A stretch of 8,898 nt of DNA from NCBI GenBank assembly GCA_002763085.1, contig PFCY01000041.1, positions 1-8,898 of the forward strand, given 5' to 3'. The notes under the pieces are model-generated. The model saw nothing but the letters and a program-made list of their open reading frames with translations, did not search any database and was not told where the DNA came from. The position numbers and the translations under genes were made by a program. This DNA is from Candidatus Pacearchaeota archaeon CG10_big_fil_rev_8_21_14_0_10_32_14 (GTDB lineage Archaea; Nanobdellota; Nanobdellia; Pacearchaeales; GW2011-AR1). Of this stretch, positions 1 to 5,032 are shown in pieces. Every line of letters starts with the position of its first letter. Positions within the stretch are counted from its first letter, which is position 1.

Positions 1-42
1 AAATTTCTTCACTTCTTCCATGTTAATATTACTCTTTCCCAT
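1..42 (-). CDS. Possible start of a small gene downstream of the transposase (partial)
   Basis: An ATG on the minus strand at 42 opens a frame (MGKSNINMEEVKKF) that runs off the left edge of the window. It begins three bases after the transposase stop codon and in the same direction, as a second gene of an operon would. Only 14 codons are visible, so neither family nor reality can be judged. If real, it argues against a simple insertion-sequence end just after the transposase. Confidence 0.25.
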   Translation of the reverse strand, partial: MGKSNINMEEVKKF

Positions 43-45
43 CTT

Positions 46-969
46 TTAATTATTTGTATTTGATAACTCAATAAGTGAAAGCCACTTATTAGGATTGTTT
101 AATTTTTCTTTAAGTTCAGGAATAGCCAACTCGTAAGGGCATCTTTTAAGAGTTTGATGTTTGGTTATAAAATTATAATAAATCTCTAAACCTTTCATAA
201 TAGCATTTGCAGATTCAATAGAGCCGTGAAATCCACGAAAAGTTTTAGTTCTTTGTCTTATGTTATTATGTAATCGCTCAATCATAATATTAAATCCCTC
301 GCCCTTTGAAGCATTAACTCTATTGTGTGTAACTCCATATTTTTTAGTGTTTGATTTCTCAATTAGAGTAAAGGTTTTCTGAATAGCATAAGGATAAGCA
401 GTTAATCCGTCAGTTGTAACGACTTTAACTTGTTCTTCGGTTTTGTCTTTTGCTCTTTTAAGAACTTGTTTTATTTCTTCTTGCTCTCTACCCCTTACAA
501 ACTCAGAAGAAACCATAAAACGAGTTTTACTATCTATGCAGTCAATAAACCAATTTTTATCTACCCCTTTTCTGTTTGGGTATTTTCTTCTTGAATATTC
601 CATTTCATCAAGCTGTATTTCTTGCCCGACTTTTAGTTTAAGATTATCTGTGAATTGAGAAATCTTTTTTGAATATTTTATAATCCATTTGTAAATAGAT
701 TTATGTGAAGCATTATGAGGATAAAATGCTTTAAGATGTTCTTGGACTTTTCTTGTTGAAACTCCACGATAAAATAAATCAATAGAAAGAGTAATCTTCT
801 TTTCATTATTTCTCATTCTGTAAAAACCATTTCTTTCAATAAACTTCTTATTGCAGTTCTTACAGAAATATCTTTGCTGTTTTCCGTGTGCTTTTGTTTG
901 GAAAGTTCCTCGTTTAACTATACTCTCGCTTTTGCAGTGAGGACATTTTGTTTTTATATTCTGTACCAT
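46..969 (-). CDS. DDE transposase with N-terminal zinc ribbon (IS6/IS240-like)
   Basis: A 307-residue protein that probably catalyses cut or copy transposition of an insertion sequence. A zinc ribbon lies at residues 9-39 (CPHC at 9-12, CKNC at 36-39). A helix-turn-helix-like region follows at about 57-99 (GVSTRKVQEHLK, then HKSIYKWI). The catalytic DDE core has D121 in QLDEMEY, D187 in TTDGLTAY and E231 in MIERLHNNIRQR, followed by the TFRGF element typical of IS6/IS240-like enzymes. All three acidic residues are present and the frame is intact, so it looks active. The start is set at the ATG at 969 because a TATA-like box (ATATATAAAT, minus strand, about 990-999) lies some 26 bases upstream. 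An upstream GTG at 987 in the same frame would add six residues but lies before the expected transcription start. Exact IS family is uncertain, since zinc ribbons are also typical of IS1 and IS1595 relatives. No terminal repeats could be paired within the window. Confidence 0.85.
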   Translation of the reverse strand: MVQNIKTKCPHCKSESIVKRGTFQTKAHGKQQRYFCKNCNKKFIERNGFYRMRNNEKKITLSIDLFYRGVSTRKVQEHLKAFYPHNASHKSIYKWIIKYSKKISQFTDNLKLKVGQEIQLDEMEYSRRKYPNRKGVDKNWFIDCIDSKTRFMVSSEFVRGREQEEIKQVLKRAKDKTEEQVKVVTTDGLTAYPYAIQKTFTLIEKSNTKKYGVTHNRVNASKGEGFNIMIERLHNNIRQRTKTFRGFHGSIESANAIMKGLEIYYNFITKHQTLKRCPYELAIPELKEKLNNPNKWLSLIELSNTNN

Positions 970-1010
970 AATATATTTAGGTACCACCCATTTATATATC
1001 TTTCGGTACC
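961..1010 (-). promoter_or_regulatory. Transposase promoter flanked by GGTACC palindromes
   Basis: On the minus strand a TATA-like box (ATATATAAAT, about 990-999) lies between two perfect GGTACC palindromes at 1005-1010 and 980-985, and a third related GGTACAG at 961-967 overlaps the start codon. The bases GTACCATAATAT also occur as a 12-base direct repeat at 963-974 and 1006-1017. Palindromes on both sides of a TATA box are placed where a repressor could block TBP/TFB or the start site. Regulator unknown. Confidence 0.45.
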
Positions 1011-1027
1011 ATAATATTAAACTAAAG

Positions 1028-1057
1028 TTTTATAAAGGTATAATTATCAGTTATACC
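1028..1057 (+). promoter_or_regulatory. TATA box and inverted repeat before the 1070 gene
   Basis: TTTTATAAA at 1028-1036 is a strong archaeal TATA box. It abuts a perfect inverted repeat, GGTATAA (1037-1043), seven-base spacer, TTATACC (1051-1057), which fills the stretch between TATA box and expected start site (about 1058-1062). A smaller GGTTCTACC inverted repeat (1061-1069) touches the ATG at 1070. The position is that of an operator. The GGTA/TACC half-sites resemble the GGTACC palindromes of the divergent transposase promoter. Confidence 0.5.
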
Positions 1058-1069
1058 ATAGGTTCTACC

Positions 1070-1282
1070 ATGAAAGTACAAAAAAGAAGGTGGGGAGAAA
1101 TTACCCTCAAAAAACAAGGAGAAGGAAAGAATATTTTTGATAAAACGAAATCTTTTAGTATTGAACAAACGGAAACAAATTATACTATGGAAGAATATTT
1201 AGAAATACTGAAGATAGCAACAGATTTAACTAATAAAATTTCATTTAAAGAGCTAAAAGAAATATTAAATAAAAATGGTTGA
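1070..1282 (+). CDS. Small hypothetical protein (70 aa)
   Basis: Not recognised. A basic N-terminus (MKVQKRRWGEITLKK) is followed by a polar stretch and a mainly helical C-terminal half (about 40-68, MEEYLEILKIATDLTNKISFK). No membrane segment, cysteine motif or signal peptide. The start is supported by a TATA box 34-42 bases upstream, giving a short leader of about 10 bases without a clear ribosome binding site. It overlaps the next gene by eight bases (ATGGTTGA), so the two are probably co-transcribed and translationally coupled. The basic head plus helical tail could suit a small nucleic-acid-binding or partner protein, but nothing in the sequence proves it. Confidence 0.6.
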   Translation: MKVQKRRWGEITLKKQGEGKNIFDKTKSFSIEQTETNYTMEEYLEILKIATDLTNKISFKELKEILNKNG

Positions 1283-1934
1283 AATCTTTTTAATGATAGA
1301 AATTATTTTGAAATGGGTATTTGGAGTATTTTTAATCTATATGATTTCATTATTTATTCATCATTTTTTAGATAAGGTAATAAAAAGGGGAAGATTAGAT
1401 AATCTGATTCTGTACAGACTAACTTCTAAATCTCCTCTTGCTTCTACTAAAGTTATATTAGAAACAGAGAAAAGACCAAAAATTAATGATATTCAGAAAA
1501 AGATTGAAAAAGTTTTTGAAAATAAACGATTTGATGAGAATAAGATAATTAATCAATCAAATTATCAATTTAAAATTAAGGGGTATCCAACAGCATTTAG
1601 AATTAGAATTACTGAGGGAGATACTAAAAATCCCTTCACCATAACATTAGAAACAATAAATGAAGATAAAATACCTTTCTTTTTAAAAGGATATTTTTTA
1701 GACACAATTAATATCCTTGAAGAAACAATAAACGAATTAAAGGAATTAAAATTAAAAACTATTGCTGTAACATTAAGAGTTTATTCTTTACTTGGAAAAG
1801 AAGAGAATATAACCTGTACTTATCTGGGAAACTCAATAGGCACAAATACTATCTCTATAGGAGATAAAAATTTTACTAAAATAGAACCTTTAGTTAAAGA
1901 ATGTTTAAGAATTTGGAGAAATAATTTTATTTAA
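1275..1934 (+). CDS. Membrane-anchored hypothetical protein (219 aa)
   Basis: Not recognised. One hydrophobic segment lies at residues 7-29 (MIEIILKWVFGVFLIYMISL, then FIHHF), followed by the basic stretch DKVIKRGR. By the positive-inside rule the 190-residue remainder should face the cytoplasm. That part is charged, with alternating strand and helix pattern: strands around 90-125 (YQFKIKGY, FRIRITEG, FTITLETI), a helix about 135-157 (FLDTINILEETINELKELK), then strands and a final helix (VKECLRIWRNNF). No enzymatic motif is evident. The gene overlaps the upstream 70-aa gene by eight bases, and its stop overlaps that of the opposing 231-aa gene (bases 1931-1934). A role with either neighbour is inference only. 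Confidence 0.65.
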   Translation: MVEIFLMIEIILKWVFGVFLIYMISLFIHHFLDKVIKRGRLDNLILYRLTSKSPLASTKVILETEKRPKINDIQKKIEKVFENKRFDENKIINQSNYQFKIKGYPTAFRIRITEGDTKNPFTITLETINEDKIPFFLKGYFLDTINILEETINELKELKLKTIAVTLRVYSLLGKEENITCTYLGNSIGTNTISIGDKNFTKIEPLVKECLRIWRNNFI

Positions 1935-2626
1935 CTATATGGCTTTATCTCTTCCCAAATTTTCAAGAATATTCTTAATGCCACGGTTCTATCTTGTTTA
2001 TAAGTCAAAAAAGTAACTTTCCCATCAGGGTAGATTAAAACTTTAAATTCTAATCCATCTTTTTCAATTATAATGTCTATATGTTGTTTTTCAATAATTT
2101 CACATCCTTTTATATGTCTATTTTCCTCTAAGTCAAGTCCACTAAAATTTGTTAATCTTACTTTAGTTCCATCATTATCTATAAAACCAGTTCCAATAGA
2201 ACGAAATTTGTTTTTCTTTTTTATGTCTTCTTCTAATTTCTTTAAGTCTATTTCTAATAATTCTATTTTATCATCTTCTCCAAATAATACTCTTGATATA
2301 AAACTTGAAACCCAACCAGCACCAGAACCTTCAACATAAATCTCATCTGAATCCATTTTAAAATAAGCATACTCTTCTTCCCAAATCTGTTCTGTGTCTT
2401 CAATAGGAACTACTGAATCATTTTCTACTTTATATGTTTTATAGGGTCTTGTTACTATTTTTCCAATTCTGAATATTTTATATTTTTTAGTTCCTTCAAT
2501 TATTCCTTCTCTAAATAAGGATACTTCTGTGGGATTCTCTTTATTATCAAAGTGATTAACTAATTTTTTAACTATCTCCTCTGTTATCTTTTCCTGAGAT
2601 TGATAGAATCGTAAAGATAGTGACAT
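1931..2626 (-). CDS. Hypothetical protein (231 aa), possible TBP-like C-terminal fold
   Basis: Not recognised. Soluble and acidic, without signal peptide or membrane helix. The N-terminal half has a short helix (about 14-27, EKITEEIVKKLVNHF) then strand-rich sequence. A charged helix follows (about 122-139, EIDLKKLEEDIKKKNK). The end (about 180-229) reads as strands closed by a long helix: IDIIIEK, FKVLIYPDGKVTFLTYK, then RTVALRIFLKIWEEI. That strand-GK-strand-helix pattern resembles a TATA-binding-protein repeat, but this is a visual impression. The start has a TATA-like GTTTAAATTC on the minus strand about 26 bases upstream, fitting a leaderless message. Its stop overlaps that of the plus-strand 219-aa gene, so the two transcripts must overlap at their 3' ends. 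Confidence 0.65.
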   Translation of the reverse strand: MSLSLRFYQSQEKITEEIVKKLVNHFDNKENPTEVSLFREGIIEGTKKYKIFRIGKIVTRPYKTYKVENDSVVPIEDTEQIWEEEYAYFKMDSDEIYVEGSGAGWVSSFISRVLFGEDDKIELLEIDLKKLEEDIKKKNKFRSIGTGFIDNDGTKVRLTNFSGLDLEENRHIKGCEIIEKQHIDIIIEKDGLEFKVLIYPDGKVTFLTYKQDRTVALRIFLKIWEEIKPYS

Positions 2627-2644
2627 AAAAAATATAGTAAATAA

Positions 2645-2657
2645 GTGAATTTAAACT
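2645..2657 (-). promoter_or_regulatory. Putative TATA element of the 231-aa gene
   Basis: The minus strand carries GTTTAAATTC (about 2648-2657), centred some 26 bases before the ATG at 2626, the expected spacing for a leaderless archaeal transcript. It touches the stop codon of the AbrB-like gene (2657-2659), so that gene and the 231-aa gene may also be read through as one unit. A weaker match to the TATA consensus than the boxes in the core region. Confidence 0.35.
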
Positions 2658-2815
2658 TATTCTTTCTCAATAATAATCTTTTCTTTCTCTGCTTTTGCCT
2701 TTAATTCTTTTCCTAAAAGTTTAGAATCTTCAACAACTTCTTTTGGCAGATTAAGAAGATATTTTGAATATTCTTTATCACCTACTTTTTTAGACATTGC
2801 TGTTATTATTTTCAT
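2657..2815 (-). CDS. AbrB/SpoVT-like small DNA-binding protein (52 aa)
   Basis: A short frame between the methyltransferase and the 231-aa gene. The sequence MKIITAMSKKVGDKEYSKY, LLNLPKEVVED and the closing AKAEKEKIIIEKE follows the swapped-hairpin AbrB plan: strand, KVG turn, strand ending in LPKEVVE, helix, then a final strand (IIIEK). In archaea such proteins are usually dimeric transcription regulators or antitoxins, and here the GGTACC elements near its own promoter would be a natural target (inference). The start could instead be the ATG at 2797 (46 residues, MSKKVGD), which lies about 28 bases from the TATA-like TTAAATATT at 2821-2829. For the ATG at 2815 the candidate box is TTTAAAAG at about 2842-2849. 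No toxin gene is recognisable beside it. The family call rests on pattern only. Confidence 0.55.
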   Translation of the reverse strand: MKIITAMSKKVGDKEYSKYLLNLPKEVVEDSKLLGKELKAKAEKEKIIIEKE

Positions 2816-2820
2816 TCTGA

Positions 2821-2860
2821 AATATTTAAGGTACCGATTACTTTTAAATGTTTCTGTACC
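2821..2860 (-). promoter_or_regulatory. Promoter/operator region with GGTACC upstream of the AbrB-like gene
   Basis: On the minus strand, GGTACAG (2854-2860, inside the methyltransferase 3' end) is followed 25 bases later by GGTACC (2830-2835) and then a TATA-like TTAAATATT (2821-2829). GGTACC thus sits directly upstream of the TATA box, the place where TFB binds. The same 25-base step separates the two GGTACC copies at the transposase promoter. The extended block TCGGTACC-TTAAATATT resembles 1003-1016 (TCGGTACCATAATATT) in inverted orientation. Confidence 0.4.
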
Positions 2861-3497
2861 TTAATTTTTCTAACCGATTTGTTGCTAAATCGCAATATTC
2901 TTTTTCTATTTCAAAACCAATAAATTTTCTGTTAGTTAAAAAACAAGCAAGGGCAGTACTTCCTGAACCAATAAAAGGGTCTAAAATTATATCATTTTCT
3001 TTTGAAAACATTTTTAACAATTCAGAAATAAATTGTTTTGGTTTTGGAGTTGGATGATTAATAAAACCCTCATCTGGTTCCACCATCTTAGAAGGAGAAT
3101 CATTAAATATATCTTTATTCCATTTTATAATTTTTGGATTTCCCTTTTTAAAAACCAAACAAGACATATATTTACTAAATCCTATTGGAGAACGGACACT
3201 CCCAAGAGGACAATTTAAAATAAATTGCCAATGATAAACAAAAGGATTTTTCTTAAAAATTTCTGGAAGAAGTTTTGTACTAAAAAAGGTTATAAAAAAC
3301 CCATTTTCTTTCAAAACTCTATAACATTCTGGAAGAAGGTAATAAAAGGTTTCTAAATCTGAACTATTTTTTATTCCCTCTTTTTTAATTCCATAAGGTG
3401 GGTCTGTGAGAATTAAATCTATACTTTCGTTTGGTAAGTCTTTAATCAAATTAAGTGCATCTCCACAAACGATTTGATTTATCCACTCTTTTATCAT
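2844..3497 (-). CDS. Solitary DNA amino-methyltransferase (beta class, N6A or N4C)
   Basis: A 217-residue S-adenosylmethionine-dependent DNA methyltransferase acting on an exocyclic amino group. The catalytic motif TDPPYG is at 31-36, ahead of the SAM-binding motif DPFIGSGST at 173-181. The order catalytic, target-recognition, SAM-binding defines the beta class. HPTPKP at 148-153 and GFEIEKEY at 194-201 are also typical of the family. The region between about 85 and 145 must contain target recognition and is short, so this is a compact enzyme. DPPY occurs in both N6-adenine and N4-cytosine enzymes, so the base is undecided and the target unknown. No restriction endonuclease lies in the window, so it is probably an orphan or mobile-element-borne enzyme. 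The start at 3497 is supported by a minus-strand TATA box about 25 bases upstream. Confidence 0.9.
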   Translation of the reverse strand: MIKEWINQIVCGDALNLIKDLPNESIDLILTDPPYGIKKEGIKNSSDLETFYYLLPECYRVLKENGFFITFFSTKLLPEIFKKNPFVYHWQFILNCPLGSVRSPIGFSKYMSCLVFKKGNPKIIKWNKDIFNDSPSKMVEPDEGFINHPTPKPKQFISELLKMFSKENDIILDPFIGSGSTALACFLTNRKFIGFEIEKEYCDLATNRLEKLRYRNI

Positions 3498-3516
3498 AGA
3501 TTTCTAAGGAAAAAAG

Positions 3517-3527
3517 ATTATAAAAAA
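3517..3527 (-). promoter_or_regulatory. TATA box of the methyltransferase gene
   Basis: TTTTTTATAAT on the minus strand is centred about 25 bases before the ATG at 3497, so the transcript is probably leaderless. It is divergent from the spt5 promoter, whose TATA box lies about 65 bases to the right. Confidence 0.5.
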
Positions 3528-3584
3528 TCTCTCACTTGGCAAGAAAAAGACCAATTAAGGTAACAAAGAACCAGATAAGTAAAA

Positions 3585-3592
3585 TTTATAAA
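3585..3592 (+). promoter_or_regulatory. TATA box for the spt5-rpl11 transcript
   Basis: TTTATAAA preceded by an A-rich BRE-like stretch (AAGTAAAA). The expected transcription start is near 3612-3618, which leaves an untranslated leader of about 130 bases before the spt5 ATG. This is unusual beside the leaderless genes elsewhere in the window. Confidence 0.65.
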
Positions 3593-3651
3593 CCACTCAT
3601 TTTAAATAATATAACTGCTTCTAGTAAATTAGGAGTAGTAGGAACTAAATA

Positions 3652-3742
3652 CGCTTAACGACTTTCGTCGGAGGCAACTTAAAAAGTCGTCCATCCGCAT
3701 CGAGAGGGAAGATTAAGCGAAGGAAACCGTAGGTGTCCTCGC
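3652..3742 (+). promoter_or_regulatory. Structured 5' leader of spt5 with two competing helices
   Basis: Three helices can be drawn by hand. P1 pairs CGCTTAA (3652-3658) with TTAAGCG (3713-3719), seven pairs. P2, inside P1, pairs CGACTTT (3659-3665) with AAAGTCG (3683-3689). P3 pairs GCGA+GGA (3717-3720, 3722-3724, one bulged A) with TCC+TCGC (3736-3742), and its loop can zip further (ACC 3726-3728 with GGT 3732-3734). P1 and P3 share bases 3717-3719, so they cannot both form fully. The probable ribosome binding site AGGTG (3731-3735), 10 bases before the ATG, sits inside P3. This is the layout of a translational switch, such as autoregulation by a ribosomal protein or a ligand-sensing RNA. 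I match it to no known RNA family. The region has no good reading frame for the SecE that often precedes spt5. Confidence 0.5.
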
Positions 3743-3745
3743 AAA

Positions 3746-4204
3746 ATGATTTTCATAATAAAAGTTACAACGAATAAAGAAGAACGAGCTCTTGATTTAA
3801 TAGCAGAGCATGCAATTAAAAAACAACTGAATGTATACACTGTCTCTCGTCCAAATGGGCTTAGAGGATATATCTTGCTCGAGGCTGAAGATAGAGAATC
3901 TGCCGAAGAAGCAGCATTTAATTTGCCTTACGTCAAAGGAATAATCGGAAAAACAATTTCTTATGATGAAGTAAAAGCTATGCTTGAACCATCAGTAGAA
4001 ACTATCAACATCAATGAAGGTGACATAGTTGAAATTATATCTGAACCATTTAAAAAAGAAAAAGCAAAAGTTTTAAGAATAGACAAACAGAAAGAAGAGG
4101 TAACGGTTAGTTTGCTTGGAGCAGTTGTTCCACTTCCCGTAACAATTAAATTAGATAATGTTAGAGTTATTCGAAGAGAAGACGAAGAAGAGAACACAAG
4201 ATAA
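3746..4204 (+). CDS. spt5: Transcription elongation factor Spt5 (NusG homologue)
   Basis: A 152-residue archaeal Spt5. The NGN domain occupies about residues 1-85 (MIFIIKVTTNKEERALDLIA at the start, GLRGYILLEAEDRESAEEA in the middle, VKGIIGK near its end). A KOW domain follows at about 90-145 (EGDIVEIISEPFKKEKAKVL, then VTVSLLGAVVPLPVTI). The NGN domain binds the RNA polymerase clamp, normally with Spt4, and closes it over DNA for processive elongation. The KOW domain can contact ribosomal proteins and link transcription to translation. Length is normal for the family. The ATG is preceded by a plausible Shine-Dalgarno AGGTG at 3731-3735. The usual secE gene is absent immediately upstream and is replaced by a long foldable leader. 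rpl11 follows after 15 bases, the conserved archaeal pairing. Confidence 0.95.
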   Translation: MIFIIKVTTNKEERALDLIAEHAIKKQLNVYTVSRPNGLRGYILLEAEDRESAEEAAFNLPYVKGIIGKTISYDEVKAMLEPSVETININEGDIVEIISEPFKKEKAKVLRIDKQKEEVTVSLLGAVVPLPVTIKLDNVRVIRREDEEENTR

Positions 4205-4219
4205 TTATAGGATTTTAAA

Positions 4220-4918
4220 ATGATAATAAAAATTTTAGCCGACGGTGGAAATATGTCTCCAGGTCCAGCCCTAAGTCAAAAACTTGGACCAGCAGGGATC
4301 AACATGGGGCAAGTAATTGCTAAAGTTAATGATTCTACTAAAGATTTCAAAGGGATGAAAGTTCCTATCGAACTTCATATAAATCCCTCGACAAAACAAT
4401 TTGAGGTTCAAGTTTTCTCTCCTCCTGTTTCAGGATTATTAAAAAAAGAGTTAGGAATTCCAAAAGGTTCAGGTCTTCAGGTGAAAGAGAAAGTTGCAAA
4501 TGCTTCAATAGAGCAAATAATTTTTATTGCAAAAACAAAAATGCCAAATCTTTTATGCAAAGATTTGAAATCCGCAGTTAAAACTGTTGCAGGAACTTGC
4601 ACATCTCTTGGAATTTTAATAGAGAATAAAATGCCTCTTGAAGTGATAAAAGAAATTGATGCAGGTAAATATGATAAGGAAATTTCTCAAGAAAAAACTC
4701 AAACTTCTCCAGATAAGAAAAAAGATTTACTCGATTATTTTAACCAACTTAAAGCTAAACAAGAACAAATTAAGAAGCAAGAAGCAAGTGCTGCAGAAGA
4801 AGCATCAAAAGCTGCAGCTGAAGCTCCTGCGGCCGCACCATCAGCGACGGCTAAAGTCGCACCAATTGCAACTGCCACAAAGGCGCCTGCTTCAAAAAAA
4901 TCAGCAGGTAAAAAATAA
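4220..4918 (+). CDS. rpl11: 50S ribosomal protein L11 (uL11) with a long C-terminal tail
   Basis: Residues 1 to about 155 are canonical uL11. They hold the N-terminal domain (ADGGNMSPGPALSQKLGPAG, then INMGQVIAKVNDSTKDFKGM) and the rRNA-binding C-terminal domain (KTVAGTCTSLGILIENK). The protein binds the GTPase-associated centre of 23S rRNA at the base of the stalk and supports factor binding. Archaeal L11 is normally about 155-165 residues, but this one has 232. The additional part contains a charged helical stretch (about 165-190, KKKDLLDYFNQLKAKQEQIK) and then an Ala/Pro/Lys-rich tail to the end. The tail recalls the flexible Ala-rich hinge of stalk proteins P0/P1 but lacks their acidic GLFD-type terminus. 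It is co-transcribed with spt5. The usual rpl1, rpl10 and rpl12 genes do not follow. Confidence 0.95.
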   Translation: MIIKILADGGNMSPGPALSQKLGPAGINMGQVIAKVNDSTKDFKGMKVPIELHINPSTKQFEVQVFSPPVSGLLKKELGIPKGSGLQVKEKVANASIEQIIFIAKTKMPNLLCKDLKSAVKTVAGTCTSLGILIENKMPLEVIKEIDAGKYDKEISQEKTQTSPDKKKDLLDYFNQLKAKQEQIKKQEASAAEEASKAAAEAPAAAPSATAKVAPIATATKAPASKKSAGKK

Positions 4919-4926
4919 TTGAAAGT

Positions 4927-4934
4927 TTTATAAA
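4927..4934 (+). promoter_or_regulatory. TATA box for tRNA-Pro (and probably rpl37ae)
   Basis: TTTATAAA is centred about 29 bases before the first base of the tRNA, consistent with transcription starting a few bases upstream of it. No second convincing TATA box occurs between the tRNA and the rpl37ae ATG, so this promoter probably serves both. Confidence 0.65.
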
Positions 4935-4959
4935 TACGTCCTCACCTTCATTTCAATAA

Positions 4960-5032
4960 GGGGATGTGGGGTAGCCTGGTAGCCTTTCAGGTTTGGGACC
5001 TGACGACCCCGGTTCAAATCCGGGCATCCCCA
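4960..5032 (+). tRNA. tRNA-Pro (anticodon TGG)
   Basis: A complete cloverleaf of 73 bases. Acceptor stem GGGGATG (4960-4966) pairs with CATCCCC (5025-5031), and the discriminator is A at 5032. Anticodon stem TCAGG (4987-4991) pairs with CCTGA (4999-5003) around the loop TTTGGGA, with anticodon TGG at 4994-4996 reading proline CCN codons. T-stem CCCGG (5008-5012) pairs with CCGGG (5020-5024) around TTCAAAT. The D-arm GGGTAGCCTGGTAGCC has the usual GG. There is no intron and CCA is not encoded. It lies between rpl11 and rpl37ae on the same strand. Confidence 0.95.

Noticed and set aside
443..658. Plus-strand open frame inside the transposase gene
   Set aside because: Antisense shadow of the transposase; no promoter or domain-like sequence.
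1..1069. Complete insertion sequence with terminal inverted repeats
   Set aside because: The GGTACC elements at the right have no inverted counterpart in bases 1-45, so the element's ends cannot be set within the window.
2073..2339. Plus-strand frame inside the 231-aa gene
   Set aside because: Antisense shadow, Ser/Phe/Pro-rich composition typical of reverse-complement reading.
2848..3218. Two plus-strand frames over the methyltransferase
   Set aside because: The opposite strand encodes intact catalytic and SAM motifs; these frames are shadows.
3541..3745. A small SecE gene upstream of spt5
   Set aside because: No frame with a hydrophobic segment. All frames contain stops, and the region reads better as a folded leader.
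4656..4922. Alternative-frame ORF over the L11 tail
   Set aside because: The L11 frame is continuous with its conserved domain. The other frame gives a Lys/Gln/Leu-rich product typical of a shifted AT-rich gene.
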